Shown here: piece after piece, positions 10,125 through 18,515 of the stretch
Layout: every line of letters begins with the position of its first letter
How positions within the stretch are numbered: the stretch's first letter is position 1
Source: Synechococcaceae cyanobacterium
GTDB lineage: Bacteria; Cyanobacteriota; Cyanobacteriia; PCC-6307; Cyanobiaceae
Reading direction: 5' to 3'
Assembly: GCA_947378425.1 (NCBI GenBank)
Contig: CANCJV010000016.1
Location: forward strand, 1 to 64,000
Length of the DNA: 64,000 nt
Program-made: the position numbers and the translations under genes
The notes under the pieces: model-generated
The model's database searches: none
Told to the model about the DNA's origin: nothing
What the model saw: only the letters and a program-made list of their open reading frames with translations

Positions 10125-10150
10125 CCAGGTCTGAGCTTGTTCAGGCCTGG
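10125..10150. terminator. Hairpin between convergent clpB and the Coq4-like gene
   Basis: A 10-bp stem (10125-10134 with 10141-10150, one T-G pair) has a 6-base loop. It is followed by a second small hairpin, GGCCTC/GAGGCC (10149-10154 with 10160-10165), right after the minus-strand gene's stop. There is no T-run, but the position between converging genes fits a bidirectional terminator. Confidence 0.55.
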
Positions 10151-10166
10151 CCTCGGCGAGAGGCCT

Positions 10167-10940
10167 TCAGGCCGCCAGTGCCGCGGCGATGGTGGGATTG
10201 GACTGCCAGCTCCAGGGGCCTTCCCTCACCGCCTCGATGCCGAGCTCGGCGCGCAGGTCCTCCAGATCCTCCCCGAAGCGCTCCTCCCAGATCACCGGGA
10301 AGAGCGGCTTGGCAGCCAGACCCATCTCCAGGCCGTGGCTGATGCGTCCAAAGGCATAGGCGGCCGTGCGCGCCTGTTCAGCCGCCGTTTCCAGTTCGTC
10401 GATCGGGGTGTCATTGCGGAACCAGTTGAGCAGCAGTGCCATCAGATCCGTGAAGGCCAGACCGGGGTGGGCGAATTGGGCAACGCTGATGCTGATCACA
10501 CCGAGTTCGCCAAAATTATCGAGGCTGAAGCCGCTGACGATGTGGTGAATGTCGTGGGTGGCATAAACGCGATAGTTAATATAATCAGCGTCACTCTCCA
10601 GATTGGCGTAGAAATCAGGTTTGGGAAAAAAATTGATGTCGTATCCCATGGTTGCCAGCACCGTGGCATAGGTATGACCCAGGCTGCCCTTCGGCAGGCC
10701 TCTGAGCACGTCCAGGTCATAGGGTCCGCAGAGGCGACGCGCTTCGATCAGGGCCTGACTTGCCGGATCCCGCTCCAGCACTGCCCGGCACACCTGCATC
10801 GGGTTCGATTGACGCAACCGATGTGAGAGCAGGAACACATTGCTGGCGGAGGCGCCGGCGCCGGCAGCCAGATCGGCAAGCTCGAGGAAGGAGCGAATGT
10901 TGCCCTCAGTTGCGATCCGATCGAGGTAGCGGAAGCCCAT
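10167..10940 (-). CDS. Coq4 family protein
   Basis: The 257-residue protein carries the exact metal motif of the Coq4 family, HDxxHx11E, in HDIHHIVSGF...GE at about residues 124-140. In proteobacteria and mitochondria Coq4 takes part in ubiquinone biosynthesis and, in recent work, ring C1 modification. Cyanobacteria make plastoquinone instead, so the role here is open, perhaps quinone or other prenyl-lipid metabolism. There is no signal peptide. It is 48 bases downstream-adjacent to the pterin dehydratase start on the same strand arrangement (10989-11276 lies upstream), so the two may be co-transcribed. Confidence 0.85.
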   Translation of the reverse strand: MGFRYLDRIATEGNIRSFLELADLAAGAGASASNVFLLSHRLRQSNPMQVCRAVLERDPASQALIEARRLCGPYDLDVLRGLPKGSLGHTYATVLATMGYDINFFPKPDFYANLESDADYINYRVYATHDIHHIVSGFSLDNFGELGVISISVAQFAHPGLAFTDLMALLLNWFRNDTPIDELETAAEQARTAAYAFGRISHGLEMGLAAKPLFPVIWEERFGEDLEDLRAELGIEAVREGPWSWQSNPTIAAALAA

Positions 10941-10988
10941 GGCTGAGTGTCAGTTCCAGCCAAGTTAGCGGGCCAATATCGGGCTGGC

Positions 10989-11276
10989 TCAGCCCAGCAA
11001 ACCATCGATTCTTCCGGCCAGGGCAACATCCAGGCTCGAGAGCCCACCGGTGTCGTGGGTGGTGAGCTCGATCACCACCCGGTTCCAGACATTGCTCCAC
11101 TCCGGATGGTGGCCGAGTTGCTCAGCCGCCAGCGCCACCCGGGCCATGAAGCCGAAGGCCTCGGAGAAGTCGGCGAAGCGCAGCTCCCGATGCAGCTTGC
11201 CGTTGACAAGGCTCCAGCTGGGCAGCTCAGTCGCCAGCTGATCAATCTGCGCCGCTGTCAGAGATTGGGCCGCCAT
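10989..11276 (-). CDS. phhB: 4a-hydroxytetrahydrobiopterin dehydratase (PCD/DCoH family)
   Basis: The 95-residue protein matches the pterin-4a-carbinolamine dehydratase family. [20 protein letters not shown] contains the conserved HHPEW motif, followed by [14 protein letters not shown] near the C-terminus. The enzyme dehydrates 4a-hydroxy-tetrahydropterin during pterin recycling. In cyanobacteria, which usually lack a matching aromatic hydroxylase, it may serve carbon-fixation or molybdopterin-related chemistry (inference from literature on PCD-like proteins). The ATG at 11276 gives the usual short N-terminus. Confidence 0.92.
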   Translation of the reverse strand: MAAQSLTAAQIDQLATELPSWSLVNGKLHRELRFADFSEAFGFMARVALAAEQLGHHPEWSNVWNRVVIELTTHDTGGLSSLDVALAGRIDGLLG

Positions 11277-11444
11277 GGTGAGGTGATGTGCGACAGGTTG
11301 GAGCGGACAGTAACCACAGCCGCCGTCGTGTGGGGGGTGATCCGGCACGGTTGGCAGCGACTCCCCTCAGCCAATCGCTGCTGCCCATCTCCTCGCGAGC
11401 CAGGGCCAGCAACGGCCGCGCTGGGCTCGTCGCTGAGGTCGGCA

Positions 11445-11807
11445 TCACGGACCCTCGCTGGCAGCATCAGCCAGTTCATGGAGGCGATCGATCAGCAGAT
11501 CCACCTCGGTGTCAAGGTTCTGGCCCGAGTCGTCGTCGCCCTGGCCGGGGGCCGTGGCCAGGCGCCGGCGCAGCTCCTGCTGCAGGCGCTCGCCGTTGCA
11601 CCGTACCAGCAGGGTGGCCGCGGAGGGCTGGCGCCCGTGCTGCACGGGCGTGGCGGCAGGCTCACTCTCCGCCTGCAGCCGAGGCCCATCAGTCGCTGCC
11701 GGCTGGGCCAGGAAGCTCCGCAGTTCGGCCAGCTCCAGCCGCAGGGCCCGCAGCTCCAGCCAGATGTCTGCCAGAGCCGGCTGGGCAGGGTCGGAGTGGG
11801 TCGCCAT
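11445..11807 (-). CDS. Hypothetical protein with N-terminal coiled-coil
   Basis: The product has 120 residues from ATG 11807 (an in-frame ATG at 11840 would add 11). Residues 10-35 form a heptad-like helix (LRALRLELAELRSF). The C-terminal half is acidic and helical (DTEVDLLIDRLHELAD). No family is recognised. The reading frame's composition looks coding. The 168 bases between its stop and the pterin dehydratase start hold no gene I can support. Confidence 0.55.
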   Translation of the reverse strand: MATHSDPAQPALADIWLELRALRLELAELRSFLAQPAATDGPRLQAESEPAATPVQHGRQPSAATLLVRCNGERLQQELRRRLATAPGQGDDDSGQNLDTEVDLLIDRLHELADAASEGP

Positions 11808-11945
11808 GGACAGGACGGCAGTGGGGATGGGCCTGGCCAAGGTGAAACCAGGCAGGTTGCTCCCGCCAGGATCCGGCCTGAGCCCCAGACTTACTCCACT
11901 GATGGAACCGGCCCTGCAACAGGGGGCAACCCCGATGTGCGGCGG

Positions 11946-11985
11946 TCCTGAGCCGGTCCCAGCCCAGGCCAGGACCGGCTCAGGA
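11946..11985. terminator. Perfect 14-bp inverted repeat
   Basis: 11946-11959 is exactly complementary to 11972-11985 with a 12-base loop. It lies within an otherwise gene-free 374-base stretch (11808-12181), between the stop of the persulfide dioxygenase gene and the next minus-strand gene. There is no T-run on either side, so it may be a terminator of cyanobacterial type or another structured element. Confidence 0.5.
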
Positions 11986-12181
11986 TGGGCGTCCGACGTC
12001 TCAGCGTCCGTACAGCGGCTTCGGTCCCCTGCCTTGGTTCAGGCGATCGGCTGGCTCGAACTGCTGAATGGCCGATTGGCGCCGCAAGCCTGACCATCTC
12101 TGCGGCTCTGAATCAGCCCCGCTGAACCGACCCTTGGTGCCCTGCCTCGGAGCCGGGGACTCGGGCGGAGGCCCACGGAGC

Positions 12182-13315
12182 TCAGGCCGTTTCGGGGATG
12201 GATCTCTCCAGAGGCAATCCATGGGCTTTCCAGGCCTGCAGACCACCGCGAAGGTTGGCCACCTGAACCAGGCCAGCTTTCTGCAGCACCAGGGTGGCGA
12301 GGGCTGAGCGGCTGCCCGAATGGCAGAGCGCCACCACAGGTCGAGCGGTGGGAAGTTCAGCGAGGCGTGCCTCGAGTTCGGGCAGGGGAATCAACTGGCT
12401 GCCGGGCACATGGCCGTCCGGGCCGCCGTACTCCTCGAGTGAGCGCACATCCAGCAGGGTGAGCTGGTCCCGGTGCTCCGCCACCCAGTCGGGAGGCAGT
12501 TCCGGTAAGCCGGCATAGCTGCGCTGCAGCGGCGCCCAGGTGGTCCCGTCGTCGGTCACGTCCTGAAGCGGCTTGCCACAGCGCAGATTGGCGGGAAGCG
12601 CCTGGGCCAGGCGACCGGGATGGGGCAGTTTCAGCGACTCCATGTAGATGACGAAGTCGCGCTCGTTGGCCTCGCCGCCAAGGCGGGCATTGAAGACCTT
12701 TTCTTCGCTCACCGAACTGACATGGCGGCCGGCGTAGTCGTGGCCGGGGTAGAGCAGACAGGCAGCGGGCAGCGACAGGATCTGCTCGGTGATCGAGCGA
12801 TAGAGCGTGTGGGCGTTGCCTTGCTGGAAATCACAGCGACCACACCCCCGTACCAGTAGGGCATCCCCGGTGAAGGCCTTCGAGTGATCGTCAAGGACAT
12901 ACGTGAGGCAGCCATCGGTGTGGCCCGGTGTGGCCCGCACCTCAAGGTGGCGGCCACCGAAGGGGATGCGATCGCCATGGGAGAGGGGAAGGCTGACGTT
13001 CGCGGCACCGGCGCTGGCGGCCACGCCGATGACACAGCCGGTGGCTCGCTGCATCAACCAGCTGCCGGTGATGTGATCGGCATGGACATGGGTGTCGAGG
13101 CTGGCTGACAGCGTGATGCCCAGTTCGTTGATCAGAGCCAGATCGCGGCTGTGTCGCTCGAAGACCGGATCAATCACCAGGCCCCGGGCACTGGCGACGT
13201 CGGCGAGCAGGTAGGTGAAGGTGCCGGTATCGGCATCAAAAAGCTGGCGCAACAACAGATCGTCGCCGCCGGCGGCAGCTCTCAGGTCAACCGGCGCCGG
13301 CATCGCAGCAACCAT
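12182..13315 (-). CDS. Persulfide dioxygenase (ETHE1-like MBL fold) fused to rhodanese
   Basis: In this 377-residue two-domain protein residues 1-250 are a metallo-beta-lactamase fold with THVHADH, ATPGHTDGC, TGDALLVRGCGR and YPGHDY. The GD-x-L-x-RGCGR form is the hallmark of ETHE1 persulfide dioxygenases, which oxidise glutathione persulfide to sulfite. Residues 270-377 are a rhodanese domain with active-site loop CHSGSRS containing the sulfur-accepting Cys. The fusion couples persulfide oxidation and sulfur transfer in sulfide detoxification. I favour ATG 13315 (GAGGG lies about 10 bases upstream); ATG 13303 is an alternative four codons in. Confidence 0.92.
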   Translation of the reverse strand: MVAAMPAPVDLRAAAGGDDLLLRQLFDADTGTFTYLLADVASARGLVIDPVFERHSRDLALINELGITLSASLDTHVHADHITGSWLMQRATGCVIGVAASAGAANVSLPLSHGDRIPFGGRHLEVRATPGHTDGCLTYVLDDHSKAFTGDALLVRGCGRCDFQQGNAHTLYRSITEQILSLPAACLLYPGHDYAGRHVSSVSEEKVFNARLGGEANERDFVIYMESLKLPHPGRLAQALPANLRCGKPLQDVTDDGTTWAPLQRSYAGLPELPPDWVAEHRDQLTLLDVRSLEEYGGPDGHVPGSQLIPLPELEARLAELPTARPVVALCHSGSRSALATLVLQKAGLVQVANLRGGLQAWKAHGLPLERSIPETA

Positions 13316-13826
13316 GACTCGGGCCCTCGGGATGGACAGGACGATAAGCGCGGAATCTGTGCAGGGCATTGGACCATGGGCCGACGGACCGACGTTGGGT
13401 ACCTGTCATCGGCGGACTGCGCCGTGGCCCTCGGCCGCAATGGAATCAGCCCGCAACGCCTGCCGCGACGGCCCAGCTTCCACCGTGTTCAGCTGGGCCC
13501 CTGACCCCTGCTTGAGGTCAGGGATGGAGCGCCGACGGTGCAATGCAAGTTGAGCCATGAGGGTCACATCATCAGTTGGCATCAAATCCAACTCCTGGGT
13601 CTGCAGCATGCCCCAATTCTTCAGATCGAAGCTCTCAGCGAGCCAGCTGGACATGACCGCGGGACATCACAACCCCAAGGGCTTACGCAGTCGGCAAAGC
13701 CCCGCGACGCACCGTTCCGCCTCAGACGTTGACGATGGCACCTGGTTCGACAATTCGTTGTACTCGCGTCATGGCAGCAGCGACGTGCATGAAGGCGGCA
13801 TGGGATGGATTGGTCCGCCTCGTCGA
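13316..13826. other. Gap with no confidently supported gene
   Basis: A minus-strand frame at 13406-13654 could encode 82 residues starting MSSWLAESFDLKNW, but it has no recognisable domain or ribosome site and I do not count it as a gene. A small hairpin CTGACC/GGTCAG sits at 13501-13521. Confidence 0.4.
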
Positions 13827-14324
13827 TCACTCCCCGATCAGATGCAGGCTCAGCGTTCTCACACTGCCTTGGGCGCGGTGCTCCCAGAGATAGAGGGCCT
13901 GCCAGATCCCCAGCAGCAGCTGCCCCTCCTGAAATGACAGGCTCAGGCTCGTGCAGGTGAGGGCGGTGCGGATGTGGGCCGGCATGTCGTCCGGCCCTTC
14001 ATCCGCATGGCGGTAGGGGCGCAGTTCGCCGCGACCACTGATCGGCTTCACCCCCTCTTCTGGCACCAGGGCGCGCAGATAGGCGGCCAGATCCACCAAC
14101 ACCCGTGGATCGGCATTTTCGTTGATCGTCAGCGAGCAACTGGTATGGAGGCAGCTGATCACGGCCATGCCGGTGCTGAGACCACTGGCGGCAATCTCCC
14201 TGTGGATGCGAGCCGTCAGATCGGTGAACCCTTCCGCCGCCGTCGGCACCGACAACCGAGAGAGAAACTGGCGCAGCATTGCGAAACAGCTGGAGGGCTC
14301 GTTGGCTTGGGGATGAGTCTGCAT
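13827..14324 (-). CDS. YjbQ / UPF0047 family protein (secondary thiamine-phosphate synthase-like)
   Basis: The 165-residue product contains all signature blocks of the YjbQ family: HTSCSLTINENADP, YRHADEGPDDMPAHIRTAL and GIWQALYLWEHR. Family members are trimeric and have weak thiamine-phosphate synthase activity in E. coli; their main function is not settled. The start is set at ATG 14324; a later ATG in MLRQFLSRLS would give the compact family length of about 145. It is divergent from the DCC gene at 14472. Confidence 0.9.
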   Translation of the reverse strand: MQTHPQANEPSSCFAMLRQFLSRLSVPTAAEGFTDLTARIHREIAASGLSTGMAVISCLHTSCSLTINENADPRVLVDLAAYLRALVPEEGVKPISGRGELRPYRHADEGPDDMPAHIRTALTCTSLSLSFQEGQLLLGIWQALYLWEHRAQGSVRTLSLHLIGE

Positions 14325-14471
14325 GGTGGAGTTCGCCGTGCAAGGCAGCCTCCTGCGCACCGATCCCTGGGCCATCAAGGGGTGCCTGGGGGCCGAGCCA
14401 CCCCTTGATGCTCCTCCAAAGTCCCGTGCTGCGGGCCAGGATGGCGCCGCTGGCCAGCGACACCGTCCCCC

Positions 14472-14888
14472 ATGCCTGAACTCACGATTCTCTACGACGG
14501 CGCCTGCCCGCTCTGTGTGCGGGAGGTGCGCGTACTGCGGGGTCGCGATCCCCGGGGGGAACGTCTCGGCTTCGTCGACATCGATGCCAGCGAGTACGAA
14601 GCCGCCCGCCATGGCGGCATCGACTACCGCTCGGCGATGGCCAGGATCCATGGGATCACAGCCGAGGGCCAGGTGCTGCGCGATGTCGCCGTGTTTGCCC
14701 GCGCCTACGAGCTGGTGGGGCTCGGCTGGCTCTATGCCCCCAGCCGCTGGCCGGCGCTGGCGCCCCTGATCGATGGGATCTACGGGCTCTGGGCGGGGGC
14801 GCGCCTGCGACTCACCGGCCGTCCCGACCTGGAGCAGCTCTGCCAGGCCCGTGCAGCGCGCTGCGACAGCGGCCGTTGCCAGGCCTGA
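14472..14888 (+). CDS. DCC family thiol-disulfide oxidoreductase-like protein (DUF393)
   Basis: The 138-residue protein begins with the DCC motif YDGACPLC (residues 8-15), a thioredoxin-like CxxC redox site, followed by the FVDIDASEYE block typical of DUF393. The family is predicted to be cytosolic thiol-disulfide oxidoreductases; substrates are unknown. The C-terminus ends in CDSGRCQA, adding two further Cys. It is convergent with the DUF2721 gene, 52 bases away. Confidence 0.88.
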   Translation: MPELTILYDGACPLCVREVRVLRGRDPRGERLGFVDIDASEYEAARHGGIDYRSAMARIHGITAEGQVLRDVAVFARAYELVGLGWLYAPSRWPALAPLIDGIYGLWAGARLRLTGRPDLEQLCQARAARCDSGRCQA

Positions 14889-14940
14889 GGCCCCAGCCCC
14901 CTGGGAGCTACGACTCGGCGGACTGGATCAGGGGGAGTGA

Positions 14941-15447
14941 TCAATAAAATTCCAGAACCTGCCGGCCGAGCCTCACCTCCAGCAGCAACAGGATCACGGC
15001 CCCCATCAGGGCCCCCATCGCCAGGACGAACAAGGTGGCGACCACGGGGGTGAGGTTGAAGGGAATCAGCGTTCCCAGAAACAACGCTGCCACCACCGCG
15101 GCCACCAGCAGGAACGAGAGGGTGGCCAGGCCGATCGCCCGAGAGGATTGCTCCATGCGCCGGCGTTGCAACATCAATTGCCGGGCGAGGCGTCCCCGCT
15201 CCAGCCGCCCCTGATCGGGGGCCAGCCGCTTGATTTCCACCACCCGATCCACGATGCGCGCCATCCGGCTGGTCAGCACCCCCAACAGCCCGCTGATCGC
15301 CCCGAGCAGAAACACCGGTGTGACCGCCAGCTGAATCGCCCGTGCCAGGCCCTCCACCGGCGAGTGAATGGCCAAGGGGTTTGCCGCCGCGGACAAGGCC
15401 ACCGAGGGCAGCTCCAGCAGCTCCAGGATCGGCATCAGCTGCATCAT
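14941..15447 (-). CDS. DUF2721 family membrane protein
   Basis: The product has 168 residues and three predicted membrane segments: about 38-58 (LAVTPVFLLGAISGLLGVLT) and a pair at about 105-125 and 130-155 near the C-terminus. Between them is a basic cytosolic helix (RLERGRLARQLMLQRRRMEQ). This matches DUF2721, a cyanobacterial and proteobacterial membrane family without known function. The start is ATG 15447 (MMQLMP); upstream in-frame residues would be poor. Divergent from the OsmC gene. Confidence 0.85.
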   Translation of the reverse strand: MMQLMPILELLELPSVALSAAANPLAIHSPVEGLARAIQLAVTPVFLLGAISGLLGVLTSRMARIVDRVVEIKRLAPDQGRLERGRLARQLMLQRRRMEQSSRAIGLATLSFLLVAAVVAALFLGTLIPFNLTPVVATLFVLAMGALMGAVILLLLEVRLGRQVLEFY

Positions 15448-15542
15448 CGCGATCGAAGCAGCCCCGTCGACATCCAACCTAACGAGAGTCGCCCCGCCTG
15501 AAGCCAGGGGTAGAGGCCGACGCGGGGGCAGCATGGAGGTCG

Positions 15543-15959
15543 ATGCCGACCGCCACCATGACCTCGATGCAGTGCAGCTACAGGGGAGGCCTGCGTTGCC
15601 TTTCGGTCCATGAGAGCTCCGGCAGCCAGCTGATCACCGACGCCCCGCTCGACAACCAGGGCAAAGGTGAGTCCTTTTCTCCCACCGATCTGGTGGCCAC
15701 GGCTCTGGCCAGCTGCATCCTGACGATTCTGGGGATCGTGGCCGAACGCCACGGCATCGGCCTGGAGCCCTGCACGGCCCGGGTGGAGAAAACCATGACG
15801 GGCGAAGGCGTCCGCCGCATCGCCCTGCTGGAGGTGTGGATCAGCCTGCCGCCGGGTCTGGATGCGCAGCAGCGCCAGCTGCTGGAGCGGGCTGGTGAAG
15901 GCTGCCCGGTCAAGCTCAGCCTGGAGGGGGCCGTGCCGATGACCCTTCACTGGGACTGA
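15543..15959 (+). CDS. OsmC/Ohr family protein
   Basis: The 138-residue protein has the two conserved redox Cys of the OsmC family: in ATALASCILTIL (about residue 59) and EGCPVKLSL (about residue 121). Family members reduce organic or fatty-acid hydroperoxides, usually as homodimers with two shared active sites. The sequence is closer to the YhfA-like branch than to Ohr by its FSPTDLVATALASC block, but I cannot assign the exact subfamily. ATG 15543 is the only good start. Confidence 0.92.
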   Translation: MPTATMTSMQCSYRGGLRCLSVHESSGSQLITDAPLDNQGKGESFSPTDLVATALASCILTILGIVAERHGIGLEPCTARVEKTMTGEGVRRIALLEVWISLPPGLDAQQRQLLERAGEGCPVKLSLEGAVPMTLHWD

Positions 15960-16039
15960 GGTCGGGGCGAAGGGCTCCCAGCGCCGGTCCTGACGGCTGC
16001 GCCGATGGTCCCAGCCTGCTGAAGCCGTCGAAGCGGTCC

Positions 16040-16573
16040 CTAGGGGGTGCGGCCGTTGCGCTCCAGGAAGGCCGCACAGTTCTTGCGGAACAGGGCCAGC
16101 ACCAGCTCCGGGGTCTGCAGTTCCATCCAGAAGGCCTCCGCTTCCAGTCGCTGGTCGGAGCTGGGATAGCGGCTGCTCACCAACTTGGCGTAGTGGGGTG
16201 CCATCGTCTGCAGCTCCCGGTAGGTGCGTGGCATCCATTCATCGGCGATGGCCGTCGAGCCGGTGCAGGACTGCATGATGTGGGTGGATTCGTGGGCCAT
16301 CACCTCCCATACCGCCTCGAGATCACCGAGGTCGACATTGCGCTTGCAGATCACCAGCCGGTCAATCCCCTTGCCGTCATTTTCGTAGTAGCCGGCGTGA
16401 TCCGGCGGGCAATGGCTGGAGACCACCGTTTCACTGCCGCTGGCATTGATCAGATTTTCAAGCCTGCGAATATCCTCCAGACTGGTGGCCGCCGCTGGTC
16501 GCGCCAGGAGCGGCAGTCCCCACAGGCAAGCCGCCAGCACGGTGGCCCCGGCACGCAACATCGACACGGCCAT
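16040..16573 (-). CDS. Secreted HExxH-containing hypothetical protein
   Basis: The 177-residue product has a signal peptide (residues 1-29, hydrophobic stretch to LLARPAAATS) and the motif HESTH at residues 94-98, in EVMAHESTHIMQSC. HExxH is the zinc site of many metalloproteases, and its placement in a helix preceded by a hydrophobic residue is suitable, but I do not recognise the family and no third ligand can be assigned. Several Cys (CPP, CKR, SCTG, NCAA) suggest disulfides in the periplasm. It is divergent from the carboxypeptidase gene with 76 bases between the starts. Confidence 0.75.
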   Translation of the reverse strand: MAVSMLRAGATVLAACLWGLPLLARPAAATSLEDIRRLENLINASGSETVVSSHCPPDHAGYYENDGKGIDRLVICKRNVDLGDLEAVWEVMAHESTHIMQSCTGSTAIADEWMPRTYRELQTMAPHYAKLVSSRYPSSDQRLEAEAFWMELQTPELVLALFRKNCAAFLERNGRTP

Positions 16574-16649
16574 CTCGGGCACCGGCAACCAGCTCCAGCC
16601 TGGCCAGAGATGGCAGAGGCGGCCACGGCGCTCGAAGCTTCCCCCAGCG

Positions 16650-18176
16650 ATGCACCCCACTCCCATGGCTCCCCTGGACCAAACCTCCGCCCACGGGCGC
16701 CTGCGCTCCTATCTGCACACCAGCCAGCTGCTGGGATCGATCCACAGCACCCTCTACTACGACCAGAACACGGTGATGCCAGCCGCCGGGGCGCCGTGGC
16801 GGGGAGAGCAGCTGGCCCTGCTGGCCCGGCAGCTGCATGGCCGCCAGAGCTGCAGAGAATACAGCGACCTGGTGGCGGCGGCCGAGGCGGAATTGTCGGC
16901 AGACGCCGAAGCGGGCACCAGGCGCAATCTGGTCTTGCTGCGGCAGGACATGGAACGGCAGCAGCGGCTGGATCCGCAGCTCGTCGGTCAGATCGCCGAG
17001 GCCCAGGCCCGGGGCTATGCCCTCTGGCAGCAGGCCAAGGCCAGCCGGGACTATGGCCTCTTTGCGCCAGCCCTGGCCGAACTGGTGAGCCTGCGCCAGG
17101 AGCAGGCGCGCCAGCTGGCCGAACCCCGCAGCTGCTGGGAGAGCCTGGCCCAGACCTTCGAACCGGACATCAGCAAGCAGCGGCTGCAGGAGTTGTTCGA
17201 GCCCCTGCGCCAGCATTTGCCACAGCTGCTCGAGCAGGCCGCAGCCCTGCCACCGCTGCCCCCGGCCGACTGGGACCTGAGCGAAGCGGCCCAGGATCAG
17301 CTCTGCCAGACGCTGTTGCTGGAATGGGGCTATGACGACAGCCGCTGCCAGCGCTCCCGCTCACCCCATCCCTTTTCCACCACGATCGGACCGGCTGATT
17401 TCCGCATCACCACGCGCATCGTGCCCGGCATGCCCTTTTCGGCTTTCCTGGCCACGGCCCACGAGTGGGGCCATTCCCTCTATGAACAGGGTCTGCCCCG
17501 CAGCGGCGATCACTTCTTCCCCTGGCCCCTCGGGGAGGCCACCTCGATGGGGGTCCATGAGAGCCAGAGCCTGTTCTTCGAATGCCGCCTCGCCAGAAGC
17601 GCGGCCTTCGCGGAGCGCTGGTATCCCCGTTTTCGCTCAGCCCTGGGCCGGGATCCCTGGGGTGACAGCCGCCGCTTCTGGCGCGGCCTCAATCCGATGC
17701 GGGCCGGACTGACGCGGGTGGAGGCCGATGAACTCAGCTACTGCCTCCATATCGTGCTGCGCTTTGAACTGGAGCTGGCGCTGCTTGAAGAGGACCTGCC
17801 GGTCGCCGAGCTGCCCCAACGCTGGAACAGCGGCATGGAGCAATTGTTCGATCTGCGGCCGGGCCACGACGCCGAGGGTTGCCTTCAGGATGTGCACTGG
17901 AGCGAAGGGCTCTTCGGGTACTTCCCCTCCTATGCCCTGGGTCATCTGATCAGTGCCCAGTTGAGCGAAGCGATGGCGGCCGAGCTGGGGTCGATCGAGG
18001 ACCTGATCCGAGGCGGCAACGAAGCCGCGATCCTCGATTGGCTGGGGCGGAAGGTCTGGCCGCTGGGCCGCAGCGTCAACGCGGAGCAGCTGGTGGAGCA
18101 GGTCACGGGTCGGCCGCTGAGCGCGGAGGCCTTTCTGAACCATCTGCAGGACAAACTGGCCCGGTTTGCCGCTTGA
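16650..18176 (+). CDS. M32 family carboxypeptidase (thermostable carboxypeptidase Taq type)
   Basis: The enzyme (508 aa) is a cytosolic zinc metallocarboxypeptidase. Family M32 markers are in order: DQNTVMP in the N-terminal helices, HEWGHSLYEQGL (zinc HExxH with catalytic Glu), GVHESQSLFFE, and RVEADELSYCLHIVLRFELE. Full length for the family. The ATG at 16650 is the first in a sensible position; an upstream open frame back to 16446 lies over the divergent gene and is not credible. It probably helps recycle peptides. Confidence 0.95.
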   Translation: MHPTPMAPLDQTSAHGRLRSYLHTSQLLGSIHSTLYYDQNTVMPAAGAPWRGEQLALLARQLHGRQSCREYSDLVAAAEAELSADAEAGTRRNLVLLRQDMERQQRLDPQLVGQIAEAQARGYALWQQAKASRDYGLFAPALAELVSLRQEQARQLAEPRSCWESLAQTFEPDISKQRLQELFEPLRQHLPQLLEQAAALPPLPPADWDLSEAAQDQLCQTLLLEWGYDDSRCQRSRSPHPFSTTIGPADFRITTRIVPGMPFSAFLATAHEWGHSLYEQGLPRSGDHFFPWPLGEATSMGVHESQSLFFECRLARSAAFAERWYPRFRSALGRDPWGDSRRFWRGLNPMRAGLTRVEADELSYCLHIVLRFELELALLEEDLPVAELPQRWNSGMEQLFDLRPGHDAEGCLQDVHWSEGLFGYFPSYALGHLISAQLSEAMAAELGSIEDLIRGGNEAAILDWLGRKVWPLGRSVNAEQLVEQVTGRPLSAEAFLNHLQDKLARFAA

Positions 18177-18515
18177 TCAAGGCCGCCTGATCCGGGCCAC
18201 CGGAACAGGACCGCTTCGCCAGCGTCTGCAGGAAAGGACTTCAGGGAACTGCCAGCGGATCAGCAGAAGCGGTGATGGCCTCCCTGCAGCAGGCGGGCGA
18301 GGTCGGGTAGCGCGGGTGACGTGGTTGTCGTTGCTCTGGTGGCAGGATCCCGGCCATCGCCCAAGTGGTGCCAGCACTGCCTGAAATTGCAGGGCTGCCC
18401 CCTCAGGCGCCTGAGGGCGATCAGAAGTGCCGTGACCCTGGGCCAGATGGGGCGTTCGCGCCTTTGAGGGCTCGTGCGGGGGCCTCCTTAGGATGCCGCT
18501 GCGATTCCTGAGCCC
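18177..18515. other. Intergenic region upstream of ppa
   Basis: No gene or clear signal was found in this 339-base stretch. It presumably contains the ppa promoter. Confidence 0.45.

Noticed and set aside
11242-11448. Possible small gene (GTG/ATG start overlapping the stop at 11445) between the pterin dehydratase and the coiled-coil protein
   Set aside because: It runs into the pterin dehydratase coding region and has no recognisable sequence features.
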